64,000 nucleotides of DNA, from positions 4,273,001 through 4,337,000 of the forward strand of contig JAKJHU010000014.1 in assembly GCA_022316685.1 (NCBI GenBank). Direction: 5' to 3'. Source of the stretch: Progne subis subis. Taxonomy: Eukaryota > Chordata > Aves > Passeriformes > Hirundinidae. Positions 13,635-26,450 of this stretch are shown here, one piece after another. Position numbers and translations under genes: made by a program. The notes under the pieces are model-generated. The model was not told the origin of the DNA and made no database searches. It worked only from the letters and a program-made list of their open reading frames with translations. Positions within the stretch are counted from its first letter, which is position 1; every line of letters starts with the position of its first letter.

Positions 13635-13768
13635 AGAGGCTACACACAGACACACTTTTTGAGCAGAAACAAAGTAGCCTTGATATAAATGGGGAAGTAT
13701 CACAGAGTTCAGTGAGGAAACTCCACTTTGAACATGAGCACAATCCAGGAACTGCGGCTCGGTCTGGC
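13635..13768 (-). other. Candidate minus-strand exon (134 nt)
   Basis: On the minus strand the acceptor CTCTATCGCAG and an excellent donor, GCCTCT then GTAAGTAT, bound 134 bases. Three CpG dinucleotides sit within about 20 bases around the acceptor side, unusual for this CpG-poor neighbourhood, which may mean constraint or a young insertion. Two frames are open across it, but neither continues into the next exon-like segment at 13,015-13,141, 493 bases downstream. A non-coding RNA exon or chance is possible. Confidence 0.2.
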
Positions 13769-13905
13769 CTGCGATAGAGCACACACTGTCAGAGTCTGGT
13801 AAAACTGAGTGATCTGAGTGCTGCTGAGAGAATGGCAATACTAAAAGCTTCTTAATTCTGGTTGCATTGCAAGCATACTAAAGCAAGGCTACTTTTGAAG
13901 AAGGG

Positions 13906-13924
13906 AAAAAAAAAAAAAAAAAAA
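13906..13924. repeat. Poly-A run (19)
   Basis: Uninterrupted A homopolymer with no adjacent element recognised. Confidence 0.9.
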
Positions 13925-16343
13925 GGCAATAAGACATCAAGTTTGAAGTTTTCTACTCCCTGAAATTTCTGCTTCTAAATCGAGGAGGTGCCTGGACATC
14001 TCAGGAAAGAATGAGCTTCCGTGTGCTGCAGGAGTGCAAACGATTAACCTAATGCATGGATGGAGCCTTGTTCAGGAGAGGAGAAAGATGCTGGCATCAA
14101 CCTGATGTATAATGAAAGCAGACAGGCTACAAAGTTTAAGGAAGTATAAAAACTTTATGAGACAGTTTTGTGATTAAAAAGGAGATAATGAAATGGACAG
14201 AAGTTGTCAAAAAAATGTTTCATTTTGCTTTGCTTACTGAAATAAGTATTGATGGATACATTCCCAGCTTCATTGCAGTAAGCATTAGATTAGGGCTATT
14301 GAGCTAACTCACTGTGATGCATCGCATGACAGCAGAAAAAATTAAACAGTTCAAGCTGCGATCTTGTCAGCTCTCAGAAGGCTGGCAGGACTTGAGTGAT
14401 CTAATAGGGAACTTCCACAGAGAGCTGGGAAACACAGCTGGGAATTCAGCTCCTGTTTCTGCTGAGCATATGCTCAGCAAACTTGGTTCTGGAGGCTGGG
14501 GCTTCACCCAGGCTTCTGACCATGGAGATCGATCATTAACGAACACCAGTGGCACCTCTTGCACTTTCATCCTCTCTCAACACAGAACAGCTCCAGCTTA
14601 CACAGCTCACACAGAAAGGAACAAAAAACCAAATGCTTTTAGGGAGCCCTTGAGTGGACCTGCTCAAGTAATTTTATTATTCTAATGACAGGTAAGACTT
14701 TTTTTTGGTTAAAAATCAGGGCAGTTATGAAGAGAGTGGTCCATCAACCTTCGAGCAAGAAATGCCCTTCACTTTCCATGTCAGCCAGAAGTGCTGCAGC
14801 CTTTTCTGCACTGCAACCACCAAGTGGCTCATAAACAATTACCCACAGCAAGTTTTCTGAACCACCAGACCAGAAAATCTCCCCTAGAACTGCTGTGTAC
14901 ACTCAGCGTATCAGGATGTTGCATATCCTTCATTAAAAGGACCACAGAACCACATGAAAACAACAGCGGATTTCCCCTTTCCCTGCAAGCCTAGGGCAGG
15001 AGTTTCCACACACCAACGATACATTCCAGTTGTTGAAGAATGGTCTATTTTAAATAAGTGACAGTGTGACAATGCTCTGCAAATGTTGTACCAAGGTTTA
15101 CCCTGTCATATTAAGATGACTGTGCAGATTGTACTGGAGGAAATGAAATGCTGCTACAGTTCACTAATGGTTTTCACACCTTAGATTCCAGTAACGTGCC
15201 TTGGTCGTTTCACAGGACACAGCTTACATTAAGTCTTGTGTACTTGCTTGCAATAGGTTCACAATCTTAAACCTCAAGAACAGGCAACATAATCCCTTTG
15301 AACACTGTTATGTAAAAAATATCACATGAACTTTAGCAAGAGTCCTCCAGAACAAACTCGGGCAAGCTTTATTTTTTTCCTGTTTTCAATTCTTTGACCA
15401 ACCTCACACCACTGTGAGTTTTCATGAGTGACTTCATCACTGTCCCAGAGTACAGTATAATTGTCCCATTTCATTACAGTGGAAAAAATTTCTGTGTCCA
15501 GCCTTAAGCAAACAAAGAGGGAACATGACTTACTTTTGATATGAAGAGATTGATAACTGAGTTTTAAAACTGTACCTGGTGTTTCCCTGATCTTCACTTC
15601 CCACAAAAAAGGCAAGAAAATCCTCATCTGCAAACTGCTAAAAATAATCAGTTGCAAGATGTGACCTTGGATAAAGCAATGTTAAATTGACCAGCAAATT
15701 TTTTGGAGGCATCACTGTTATTAACTTGCAATTTTTTTATTTCAGTCTGCCAGTGATGCTTGGCATGTTATAATTTTTCATTTTCTCACTTGGCTGATGC
15801 TCACTCAAGTAGGGGTTATAGAGATAGTGGTGGAGAATTTTTACAAAGATTTTTCCCTTTTCACTCAATCATGTCAGGATTCAAACACAAATTGTCTCTG
15901 TGAGGTGGGTTACCTCTGTAACAGGACTACAGACAAAGATCCCGTCAGTATTCCAATGGCAAGAACAGTTCTCCCCTCATTTGGAACTCATGGGCTCTCC
16001 AGTCCATTAATGGAGAGCTGGACAACTCCTACCTGTTCAGTGCATTCCCATCAGGAATGATGTGGCCCCACTACACTTCTCTTTTAATAGTTAATATACA
16101 ATAGAAGTTCATTTTCCCTTGAGGTCACTGCTCCTTCAATCTTACTTTTTTTAAAAACCACTGATCCCTTTCGACCAAGAGTATTCCCCACTCATGACTA
16201 AGTTTCTTTGCCTCCACATCACCTTCCCACTCTCTCATCATTTCCTTGCCACTGATTTAACGCATAAAAACTGTAATGCACAGCTCCTCCCAGTGATCAT
16301 CCCAGAACAACACTTTCTATTTCTTAAGTGTGTGCTGAAGTTT

Positions 16344-16355
16344 CCCCCCCCCCCC
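16344..16355. repeat. Poly-C run (12)
   Basis: A homopolymer of C flanked by T on both sides, forming a polypyrimidine block. The minus strand reads as a G run. Confidence 0.9.
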
Positions 16356-19300
16356 TTTTTCACTCCAAATATCATCTGTTCACGAGGAAAATGTCCAGAA
16401 TACAAACATCTGACGGAACATAAACAGATCCAAAACTGTGCTATCAATTAAGTTGTTCTGCCTTTGGTGGTGAACCAAACGCATCCTCCTGCCAGAAGAT
16501 CCATTTTGTGACAATTCTCTGACTAAAAATACCTGCTCCCCCCAGCAGCTCTGATCAAGGAGTTGTACGTGACATGCTGTGAATATTTGCAGTGCTTTCC
16601 TCATCATCAGAAAAGATTTTTCTATTACTACTCTCCTAGTCAGAGTTTGTGCGAGAAGGTAACAGCAAGGGGAAGTTAAAGAACAGATTAAAGGCTGCAC
16701 ACCAGAAGCTTCAGTCACCACACAAGGCACCACCATCCATCAGAAACCCCAGTTCAAACAAAGCTGGAGACACTATGAGGTTTTTACTACGGGATACAGC
16801 CCAAATGGTATTAAAACAGCCTGACAAAACATGCCATTGCCTTCCTAATTATCCATTTTTAGCCTTCCTACTCAAGCCATGCATATTCAGTACAAAGAAG
16901 CAATCACTCACCCGAGTGTACAGATAAACAAACTCACGTGTATTTATCTTGCCTTTCTCCTTTTTAACTGTATTTTCAAGTATTTATTATCTTAGCAACT
17001 GAGTGAAGAATGAAATACATGGCAAGATTGCCACTGAAAATAAGCTTCATCACACAGTCAAGATTAAAATTCTGGCTGATAACTAGAGTGACATAGTAAG
17101 GTTTCTAAAGTCATATGACTGTACAAAACTATTAACTCAGATCTAATTCACTGCTTTTTATTGCATTTTCTGAAACACCTTTAGAAACACAGCATAACAT
17201 CACTCATTTTATTGGCAGGGAACTGAAAGCACGGGAGAGAAAAGCAGCATTGGCCAAGGCCATACAGGGGAAAAGTGTGGCTGTATTTTAATAGTGACTA
17301 AGTCCCACTTCTGCTCTGATATACATATTCTAGACATTTTCCTTGTGAACAGAAATTTTTAAAGTAAGAATTAACAATAAAAACAACAAAACAACAATTT
17401 AAAAACAAACTTCAAATACAATTCCTCAAGTGAGACAATTTCCCTTCAGTTCATGACTACGTTTCCAGCAGCTACACAGTCCAGAGAACAACAGATAATG
17501 TTCAGGAGCTCCCCAAGAGCCTATTCCCAGCCTTGACAGAGCTCCTAGTTTTGCGATTCCTGGCTTACAACCCATGGAAAGTCACTTTTAACATCTGCTG
17601 CTCCATTAACACATCCACCAACACCATGAAATCAGCAGAGAGCACAGGGAACTCCATCCTAAGGGCATCCAGCAGCCTCCTGGGAAGCTGAAGCAGGTAA
17701 GGAATCTGGCTGCTCAGCAACCATTCTGCCTCACTTCATGGAGATGCAATGCTAGTCTCACCATAGAGAGTTTGCAGAACTACAGAGCTTCCACTCAGAT
17801 GAAATTCTGATCCTATTTTTTTTTCCTCAATTAACTTGGAACTAGGTTGGAAATATATATTTCAGTAATATATAAATATGCTATTATAAGTTACTTTTTC
17901 AACAGGGTAATTTGGGGCTGGGGTTTTACATTTTTTTATTCACCTCTCAAACTGGATTTGTTCCATAAGCTGATTAACACTAATTTAGCTCTGTTAGTGA
18001 CCACTCTTGCCAGTCAAAGCATATCATGTGATGAAGGGAAAACACAAAACAAAAAGGGACACAACTGAGTTGTATTAGTCGAGGCTGAATTTCTCAACAC
18101 GGCAAAATGCTCAAGTCTTTCCATGCATTTCTTTCCACTAAATTACTTCTCTTAAAAAGTACCAAATTCGCATCAAGTCTGACCTCAGGTCCACTGAAGT
18201 CCAACAGCTGACACATCTGGAACAGACATGTGAATTACAGATGTGAGCAGCTACAGCTCTCTAACAGCCTCTGCTAGCTAAAAGGAAACAAAATTTGATG
18301 TAGTACTAGGTAGGAGCTGAATTTTAGAAAAAATCAGCCTTGAATCTTTATGCACCTGCCTAAAGCTAATAAACTCATGCATAGATCAGGAAAAATCAAA
18401 TTCAAATAAACTATTCATGAATCTTTGTTACTTATACATAAGGAATCCAATAAAGAAAGCTACTCTGGAAGCAAAGAATGCAATATAAATGTGTTCCACC
18501 TTCCTTGGCTGGATGCTTTTTTAACCACTGCGGCAACGTGTTTCAGTAACTCAGACTTTTCTTAGCAACTTATTATTGTACAACAATCTATTATGCATAT
18601 TATATTCTAGCTATGCAACAAGACAACAAAGAACCCACTTTCTTCTCCTCAGAGCATCTTTTACTATTAAATAAAAAGAGTTCTTTGATGTCTTCTGATG
18701 CAGGACAACACAAGTTTTGTGCTGTCACACCGCTGTGGCAGACTCAGTGTAAAAAGCCAAATGCAGCTCTCAGGTCACCCCAAATGCATAAGGAATATGT
18801 CAGAGGGGCTCAGCACATGTGAGAGTTTGGGCTGTCCCCATCAGCTCTTGACCTTGGACCAGGAAAAGTCAGCCCGGACTGTTAAAGCACTAAATGGAAA
18901 ACCCTGACTATTCCGTATTTTGTTCCAGCCATTTGTGTAGCATTTACAGTCACCTAAGTTTGCCAGTGACTGTGGATCTTTATTCATGACAAAAAGTAAT
19001 TATCTCCTCACAAGGAAGTGAAGTCTTTGAGATTTCAGCAAACATTCTTCATTAATTTGTTGAATTAGCAGAAGAAAGCATATAATCACAAATATTAATG
19101 CGTTGCTGGGCAAGAGCTGTGACTTAAGCACTGGGTGGCCATCTGTAAATCCAGAGATCTATGTTTCATTGTCCCCAAATTAGCTTGATTAAAGCAGTCA
19201 CTACAAAAGCCAAGCTCCTCAGGTGCTTTCTGGATCAGTACCTGCTCCAGGAAAAGCCTTTTATTTTGCCTGATACACCCACACATCCCCAACCTAGAAA

Positions 19301-21026
19301 ATGGGGCTTAAAACAATGTCAGAAGCAACTTAAACAAAAGAAACAAAGGTTAGTGGCTGGGGATGAGGAGTAAATATTGCCTAGAAAGACATAAAGCTAT
19401 TAATGAGAACAATGTCTTTTAATAGTAGGGTATTTAAAAAAAAATCCAACATTAATCTAGAGTTCATGAAGGTAAGACCAATCTTAAAAAAAACCCCAAA
19501 AACCATACATTTTCCAACAGTTTAACTTCACTACACTCATTGCAAAATCTTGCATATTTTAGGCTGTGTATATTTATTTTGTTCAAGTCTAACCTGCTAT
19601 CCACTCCGCCTCACACAGCCAAGTGAAAACATAAAAAACACAAGTACTACAAAAATGCTAAGTCTTCAAAAATGGCCCCTAGAAAAGGTCTGGAAATCTC
19701 TCATCTCAACAGAATCTTAGATAAACACTGAATCCCTCTTTATTTCATATTGGTGTTGTTATTACCAAGCTCTGACAAACCACACTCAGTACTGAGTCTG
19801 CACAAAGTACTCCTGATTAAGTTATTTTTCATTGGCCCTTCCTTTTAATTTTTAACCTGCTGCAATAACTAACAAAATACAGCAGAGAGCTCTGCAGAAT
19901 CTGATTAGTATGCCAGGGTCAAAAAAATAATGTTCTGAAACAGAAATCACACACATTGTCCTGCATATTATAGCCAGTGCCTATAGACTATCAGAAATTA
20001 GGTTTTAAGCAAAGCCCAAATTGAGAAAAGATTACCAGGCAAGACTGAGGTAATATTTATATTAGCTTCTGTACATTCAGGAACTTCTGGGTGCATACAG
20101 AATGTCCCCAGGAGGCTCCTAAATCTAGATTTCCATCAGTGAATAATTATTCAGGTTAATCCATTTCCAGATTGCTTTTTATTTGAGAAATATCTACCCA
20201 AGTTTCCACTCAATACCAGGAAAAGGGTCAGTGTGCATTTTAAGGTAGTTCCTGAGGCACATCTCCTATCACTACAAGGCAATTTCCTCCAAAGAGTTTC
20301 AAAGAAAATTCTGTTCTTTTGCCCCGCCACTTTTCCTCACAAACCACTATAACCTTTGTGTCAATCAGCAGTCAATCATTTAAGCAGAGGTACATTCACA
20401 AAGCACATTGCACAAGATAATCGAATAAAAGTTTCTACATGGAATTCCTCTAAGGCAAGAGATAAACAATAAATGGATTAATATTCCCTACAGAGCACTG
20501 TAATAATGATCCTTAAAGTTTTTCTACAGCTTTTAGTTAATTTATTCTAGAACCAACAGTGTAAATGCAAGCCTCTAACAGAATAAAAATCAAATTCCCA
20601 CTAAAGTAGTTTAAGATCTAAGTATCTTGACAGTTTCCCTTTAAATCACATTTATTTCAATTCTGAAAAACCAAATTACTTTGATCCATCTCTTACACTG
20701 ACACTTTTATGCCTTCTCAGGACATCAGGGATATTCAGACTTTTGAGCCAGTACTTAAAAAAAAAATTCACTAAAGGTCAAGAAAATTTTTCCTTTTCTT
20801 TTTTCTTTTTTTTTGGTAACTCTTCCATCTCATCTTTCTAGGAACTGTCATTACTTAATTCCTTTTAACCAAAACAAAGAAAAAGAAATGTCTCCATTAA
20901 TCATAGAAGGAATTTGACTTCAAAACTGAATCATACAGAGTATTTGCTAGAAAAGGGAAAGAATTACTTAGGCTTTGCCACTTAAAAGAGATTATAGATC
21001 TAGAAAGCTATTTTATTCTGTAAAGG

Positions 21027-21052
21027 AAAAAAAAAAAAAAAAAAAAAAAAAA
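21027..21052. repeat. Poly-A run (26)
   Basis: Uninterrupted A homopolymer. No polyadenylation signal or duplicated target site was recognised beside it, so I do not call it a retroposed tail. Confidence 0.9.
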
Positions 21053-22022
21053 CAAGTAAGAAAAAGAGCAGAAAGTACTCCTTATACATCAGTACTTTTT
21101 TTTTAAAAAAACCCACATTCCTCTGTTTCTCACAAGATTAAGTTTTTTCAAGATTCTCATCTATGCTTGGATGAGCAAAAAACAGCGAACAAAAAAAAAC
21201 CTGCATTAGGAAGCAGGAACAAGAGCAAGTATTTTACTTACAACCATTCAACTATAATTTGATATTTGCTAATGCTTTTTCAATTCCTTTCAAGTAGTGG
21301 AACACAAGCCTTTTACTGGAAGGAGGCTGGAGAACAGCAGAGAATTTCACCCCACCCTTCCAAAGGCTGTCAATCCCTCTGCTCTGACACAAAATATACA
21401 CAGACAACTCTAGCAAGCCCTGACCTATCAAACATTTCAATCCTAGAGTGTGTAAGAGAGAACTAAAACCTCTTTCAAAAGGGACCATCTCAGGTTACTT
21501 GCACATAACTTGAAATAACAATTCCATAATTCTTCAAACTCGCTATTTCCTAAGAAATGCATATTTCCTTTAATACACCTCAGATCCCTCCTAGAATAGG
21601 CACTCAGAAAAATTCCTGTAAATATTCTCTACAGCCTTTCTGGAAACTATTTACAAACTCAGAAGCCACAAGCCTATCTGATCAAGATTGTACATATATA
21701 AATAAACTTTTCATTGTCTACATACATCAGTGTGTAACTGCTCCATATGTGAAAATATGCATTTCAGTTCAGTTCCCTGTACTCACAAGTACATCAATAA
21801 TTCTTATGCACAAGAACCATCTTTACATTACTCAAAAGAATAAAACAGCAGGATGCTCCATTTTACAAACAAAAAGGAACTGCAAAACAGTAACTTTACC
21901 AAAAAAACCAAACAAACAAAATTTGTGCCACGGAAGTATCCTACCTTGTAACACATATTCCAGGAATATTTTTGCTCCTGGGAATTTCTGGTTCTGAACT
22001 GCTGGATCTTTGAATATTCAGA

Positions 22023-22040
22023 TTTTTTTTTTTTTTTTTT
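22023..22040. repeat. Poly-T run (18)
   Basis: Uninterrupted T homopolymer in non-coding sequence. Confidence 0.9.
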
Positions 22041-25000
22041 AAATTACTTGAAATCTATTTTGTTTGGTTGGTTTTTCCTGCAGAGCAGACACATTTTGCT
22101 CTAGAAAAACTGAACCGTTCTTAAGAACCGGTTAGCTACTGAAACCCATGTAAAACACACATGCAAAGTTAGTGACTTTACACTTTCAGAGTTAATCACT
22201 CACTCAACTTCAAAATCTACTCTTAATTGCTGGCATACAAAACACACGAAGAATGCAGTGTGTACAGAATCACTTTTTGCTATGGTGGAGTATTAACAGT
22301 GCAGAAAAGCCAGCCAGACCACAGGGGAAATTAGTATTTATCCACAAATAAGCTTATGAAAAACAGCTGTTAGAAAACACGAGAAAAAAAACCCCTTTTT
22401 TGACTAAGGATGAAAGCAAGAAAACACGTCCCAAAATAGTCATTTTCAAAGCATTACAAGTAGGTGGATGAAGCAAGTGAAAAGAAGCCACAACTTGGCA
22501 ATCAAGAAAAGCTCTTTATTTAAACTGCATGTTCTAGTAATTGATCAGGACAGAGAAGTAATTTTTATTTTTCCCTGGAAGTACCACATTCTCCACAGCC
22601 TCTTTGCTTAGTACATATATTTTTTTCCCTACTCTTTCCATGAAGACAAAAATCAAACCATCTGGCTTGTGCCAGACATTTGCCCATGTCGTATCTGTTT
22701 TTCAGACAGCAGACACTCATCAAGTATCTAATACATGTGATTAGCTGGTAGGAAAACAAAAATTCAATTTGACTTAAAAATATCTCTGCATTTGTTCTCA
22801 TTCCATCCCAGGAGAGCACTGGATACTTCTGCATATTTATCTGCAGCTCAGAGACTGAATAACCACCGCTTGAGCATGCTGAGCATATGCTCACACATCA
22901 TCTCTGGGCCAACACTTTGGCCTGAAAGCAAAACCAGGCTTCTCCAAGCATCCCAGCATCTGCCTCTCCTGTGGAAGCACTTATATAAATAATACTGGAT
23001 AGGCTTTATTCTCAGTTGATACAGTAAAAATATGCAGTAATGCATCATCCCGCTACCGACAGAACAATTCCAGAGGCATGTTTCTGTCATCATGTAACTA
23101 TCTTCCCCGTTTCATCCAAACTTTTTGGGTTTTCCCCATTAATGCATGGTGGCAGTGGCCACTATGGCTCCTCTTACAGAATGGGGATGAGGGCACAACT
23201 TCCTTTTATAGTTAAAGGCAGCAACAGCCTGATCAAGCCATTATTTTCTTCCACAGGTATTGTCAGAGTCCTCTAAATGAGGAAATCCACGAATATTTTA
23301 CTAGGGTCCCATAGTTCAGCCTCAGACAGAGGCTAGAGCCAGAGGCACAGTACATTCCATTTTTATACACAGGTGACCCCCAAGGTTCCAGTTTCCACCT
23401 CAGAGGGAGCTCCTTCAGGCAGCAGATGCTCTGCAGTGGTTCCCACAACAACTGCAGCATCAACAGGAAGATTACAAAACTCTAAGTCCCCAACATAATG
23501 CTTTGTTTGTTGTAGATACAAGGTGTGTATCTACAGCAGTTCAGTATTTTTTTTGCTGCTCTCTAATTACATTTCAAATATTCATGCAAGACATTATTTC
23601 TGTGCCAGAGCTCATACGGATTTGTTCCTACCAAAACAGTACTAAAACAAAGTTATTTGAAGCAAATCACCATGAGGAAAATACCCTTTTTAACATGTCC
23701 AAATATTGTCCAAAAAACCCCCCAACAACTAAGCAAGGGAATAGTGAAAAACAGTTAACTAATGTGAACAGCAAAACAACGTAAATCCCTGCCTTTAGTC
23801 TCACCCAGTGCAATGCTTGTGATTCAGAGATGTAAATTTCTTGGAAAACATTTGTAAAAAATTATGTTTAATAATTTAATGTGTCAATGCAGCCTGCAGC
23901 ACCCACCTAAAAGTTCCTCTGAGACTTCACTAACAAATTCAGTTTTTCTCATGATTGGCATGACCAGTGCCAGATTTCAAATTTCATATTAAGAGACAAA
24001 TAGGAAAATTAATCATCTGCCTACTGTTTTTCCCAGGGGATTTTGGATCAAATTTAGTGCCAATGAAGCATCAAATTGACTGCAGAGAACCAACTGTGGT
24101 GGTGATGAGCCGTCCAAAGGTGCTGAAGGAGCTGGCTTCTGTCACCAGGGGACCGCTCCCCATCAGCTTCCAAAGCTGGAAGTCTGAAGATTGGAAGAGT
24201 CGAGTCTTACAAGGCACAAATAAAGACGCAGAAACTTGAGATCATTCAGTGTCACCTCATTCAGGACAACTCTTGCCAAAGTACTGCACAAAATAAACTT
24301 TAGACAAGCGACTCTTGCCTGCACTTGGGAACAATCCACATTACACAAATACACTAACAAAGGGTCAGTGTGACTCCATATCTCTGCTGGCTTCAGTCAT
24401 GACACAACCTGGGATGCTCCACAAGAGCTAAAAGCATTCATTTCTTAGACAATCTGGAGCAAAGTGGTTGTTTCAAAGTGTAAAACTTCCTCGAAGTCCC
24501 GCGTACAAACACCATCTGCTCTTTTGTGAAAGGTACAACATTTGAAATAACATTCTTTTCTCTCCCTCTTAGTACATTCCATCATGAAGAGAAAACTTTA
24601 TTTATATAGAACCCGCAAAATGAAGTTCCATAAAAACAGGAACATATGGCCAAATAATTCTGAATGGCACTTAGCATATTCATCCATAAAATAAGAACTA
24701 TAATAGATAGATAAATACACCCAAGTCTACTTAGAAGTTGTCAGTATACACACGGTTTTCTGCAAATAATTAGTTTTTTAAAAAAAAATTCTCACCCATA
24801 ACTCTACACAGATACTTCACATTGCAATTTTACTAAAGTTAATCTTTTCAAACCACAAACTTGGCCCATGACACCTTATATAATACATATTAGCAGCCTA
24901 AGTCAGTGCATAAAAGAAGAAAAAACCTTATATTTTATGAAAGTTAAATTTTTACCACCATTGCAAAGATAAAGCTTGAAACAAATTTAGGTAATCTCTA

Positions 25001-25858
25001 ACATAAATGGAAATACAAAGTAGAAAACGCAGAACCTTTTTCCTACTTGGAACATAAAAATAAATACCTAAATATAAAAACTTAAGAATAATAACTTAAA
25101 AACAGTCCTGAAGGAAAGGATGAATTCACCTACTTTCTGCTATTAGTAATGAGAAAAACAATGCTTGGTCAAACATCTTGGTCTTGCACACTCACTGCTG
25201 CAGGCTTTTCTGTAATTGCAGCATTCAGAATCATCCGTTATCCAGCTGTTTCTAAGCAGTTAAATATTCGTAAGGAAGTATGCAATCAAAGTAAGTGGCT
25301 TAGAATTTGTGGACTGAGCCCCAAAAACCTCCATTTTTTCAGCCATTTCCAACACCTACACTGAGCAATACAACAAATAGCCAGCTTTCTCTTCAGCATG
25401 TATCATGAAACTTTCTGGATACTTGCACATTATCCCTTGAGACAAGAAGCATAATCACCTTCAGACTCTTGAAAATCCTTCCAGCTGCAGACTTTTCCTG
25501 CTGTAATTGCCGCAGTTTTATAACCAGCTGGTCCTCATCATATACATGATTTGGTTCACCAAACCACACTCCCTCATCAATCCCCTGGTCATTGCTTCAG
25601 TATCCGCTGGGATTTAAGAAAAAAGACTGGTTTCACTGAGTGACATGCACTTAGCTTGGTCCTTTCCATTTGTTTCGATGATCTCTCATCATATTGAAGG
25701 CTGATTCCTGACATGTTCTCCAAAAAGCTGAAGAATTTACGCAAGACAGGCATATCTTATTTGACTTGTGCTTCAACTCGACTTCTGCTCATCCTGTCAA
25801 AACTGTGCAAAAGGGAGGGTCTGCTATTTTGATGTTCCATTCTTTAATTTCTGCTCAT

Positions 25859-25863
25859 GCTGC
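25859..25863. repeat. Left target-site duplication of solo LTR
   Basis: The five bases GCTGC directly before the LTR are repeated exactly at 26,446-26,450. This is the host sequence duplicated on retroviral integration. Confidence 0.85.
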
Positions 25864-26445
25864 TGTCATGGTTTAACCTCCAGCAAGGGGGTTCAATCCA
25901 GCAACCCAACCCCACAGAGCCACTCCCCCACAGTGAGAAGGGGGAGAGAATCAGAGAAGTGAGAAAATCCGTGGGCTGAGATAAAGCCAGTTCAACAGGT
26001 GAAGAAAAAGCTGCGCATGAAAGCAAAACCAAACACGGAATTCACTCCCCACTTCCCATGGGCAGGCAGGTGTTCAGACAACCCCATGAAAGCCTGGATC
26101 CATCACACCTGAAAATGACTTGGGAAAATAAGTGCCGTCACTCCGTATGTCCCCCTTTTCTGCTTCCCCAGCTCTGTGCTGAGCACAACATCATTTAGTC
26201 TGGAATATTCCCTGGGTCACTGGGATCAGCTATCCCAACTCTGACCCTTCCAACTCCTTGTGCACCCCCAGCCTCCTCACTGGTGGGGTGAGGAGCAGAA
26301 AACACCTTGGCTCTGTGCAAGCACTACTTAGTGCTAACCAAAACATCCCTTTATTATCAACACCATTTGCAGCACAAATCCAAAGCACAGCCCCATTCCA
26401 GCTACTAGGAAGAAAATTAACTCTATCCCCTGCAAAACCAGCACA
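25864..26445. mobile_element. Solo LTR of an endogenous retrovirus (582 bp)
   Basis: The element begins TGTCATGGTTTAACC and ends AACCAGCACA, so it has the TG...CA ends of a retroviral LTR. The inner sequence resembles an LTR frequent in bird genomes: 'gagataaagccagttcaac', 'cttcccatgggcaggcagg', 'cttgtgcacccccagcc' and 'aagaaaattaactctatcc'. Exact 5-bp direct repeats (GCTGC) flank it, a duplication length typical of ERVL-type elements. No internal retroviral genes are attached, so it is what recombination between two LTRs leaves. Both ends read TGT...ACA, so I leave the orientation open. Plus-strand frames across 26,258-26,494 lie in or over it and are not genes. Confidence 0.92.
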
Positions 26446-26450
26446 GCTGC
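26446..26450. repeat. Right target-site duplication of solo LTR
   Basis: GCTGC, the exact copy of the five bases at 25,859-25,863. Confidence 0.85.

Larger units (their letters stand above)
13769..25858. other. AT-rich non-coding region
   Basis: No gene recognised in about 12 kb. It contains A runs at 13,906-13,924 and 21,027-21,052, a C run at 16,344-16,355 and a T run at 22,023-22,040. The longest frame, 123 codons from 14,314 on the plus strand, shows no domain or compositional sign of coding. Best read as intron or intergenic DNA. Confidence 0.6.

Noticed and set aside
14314..14685. 123-codon plus-strand open frame
   Set aside because: The predicted protein looks soluble and normal in composition, but no domain is recognised and the frame has no supporting promoter or splice structure. 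Kept as non-coding.
21557..21997. 146-codon plus-strand open frame
   Set aside because: AT-rich chance frame with no signal peptide, motif or family pattern, and no promoter or exon context.
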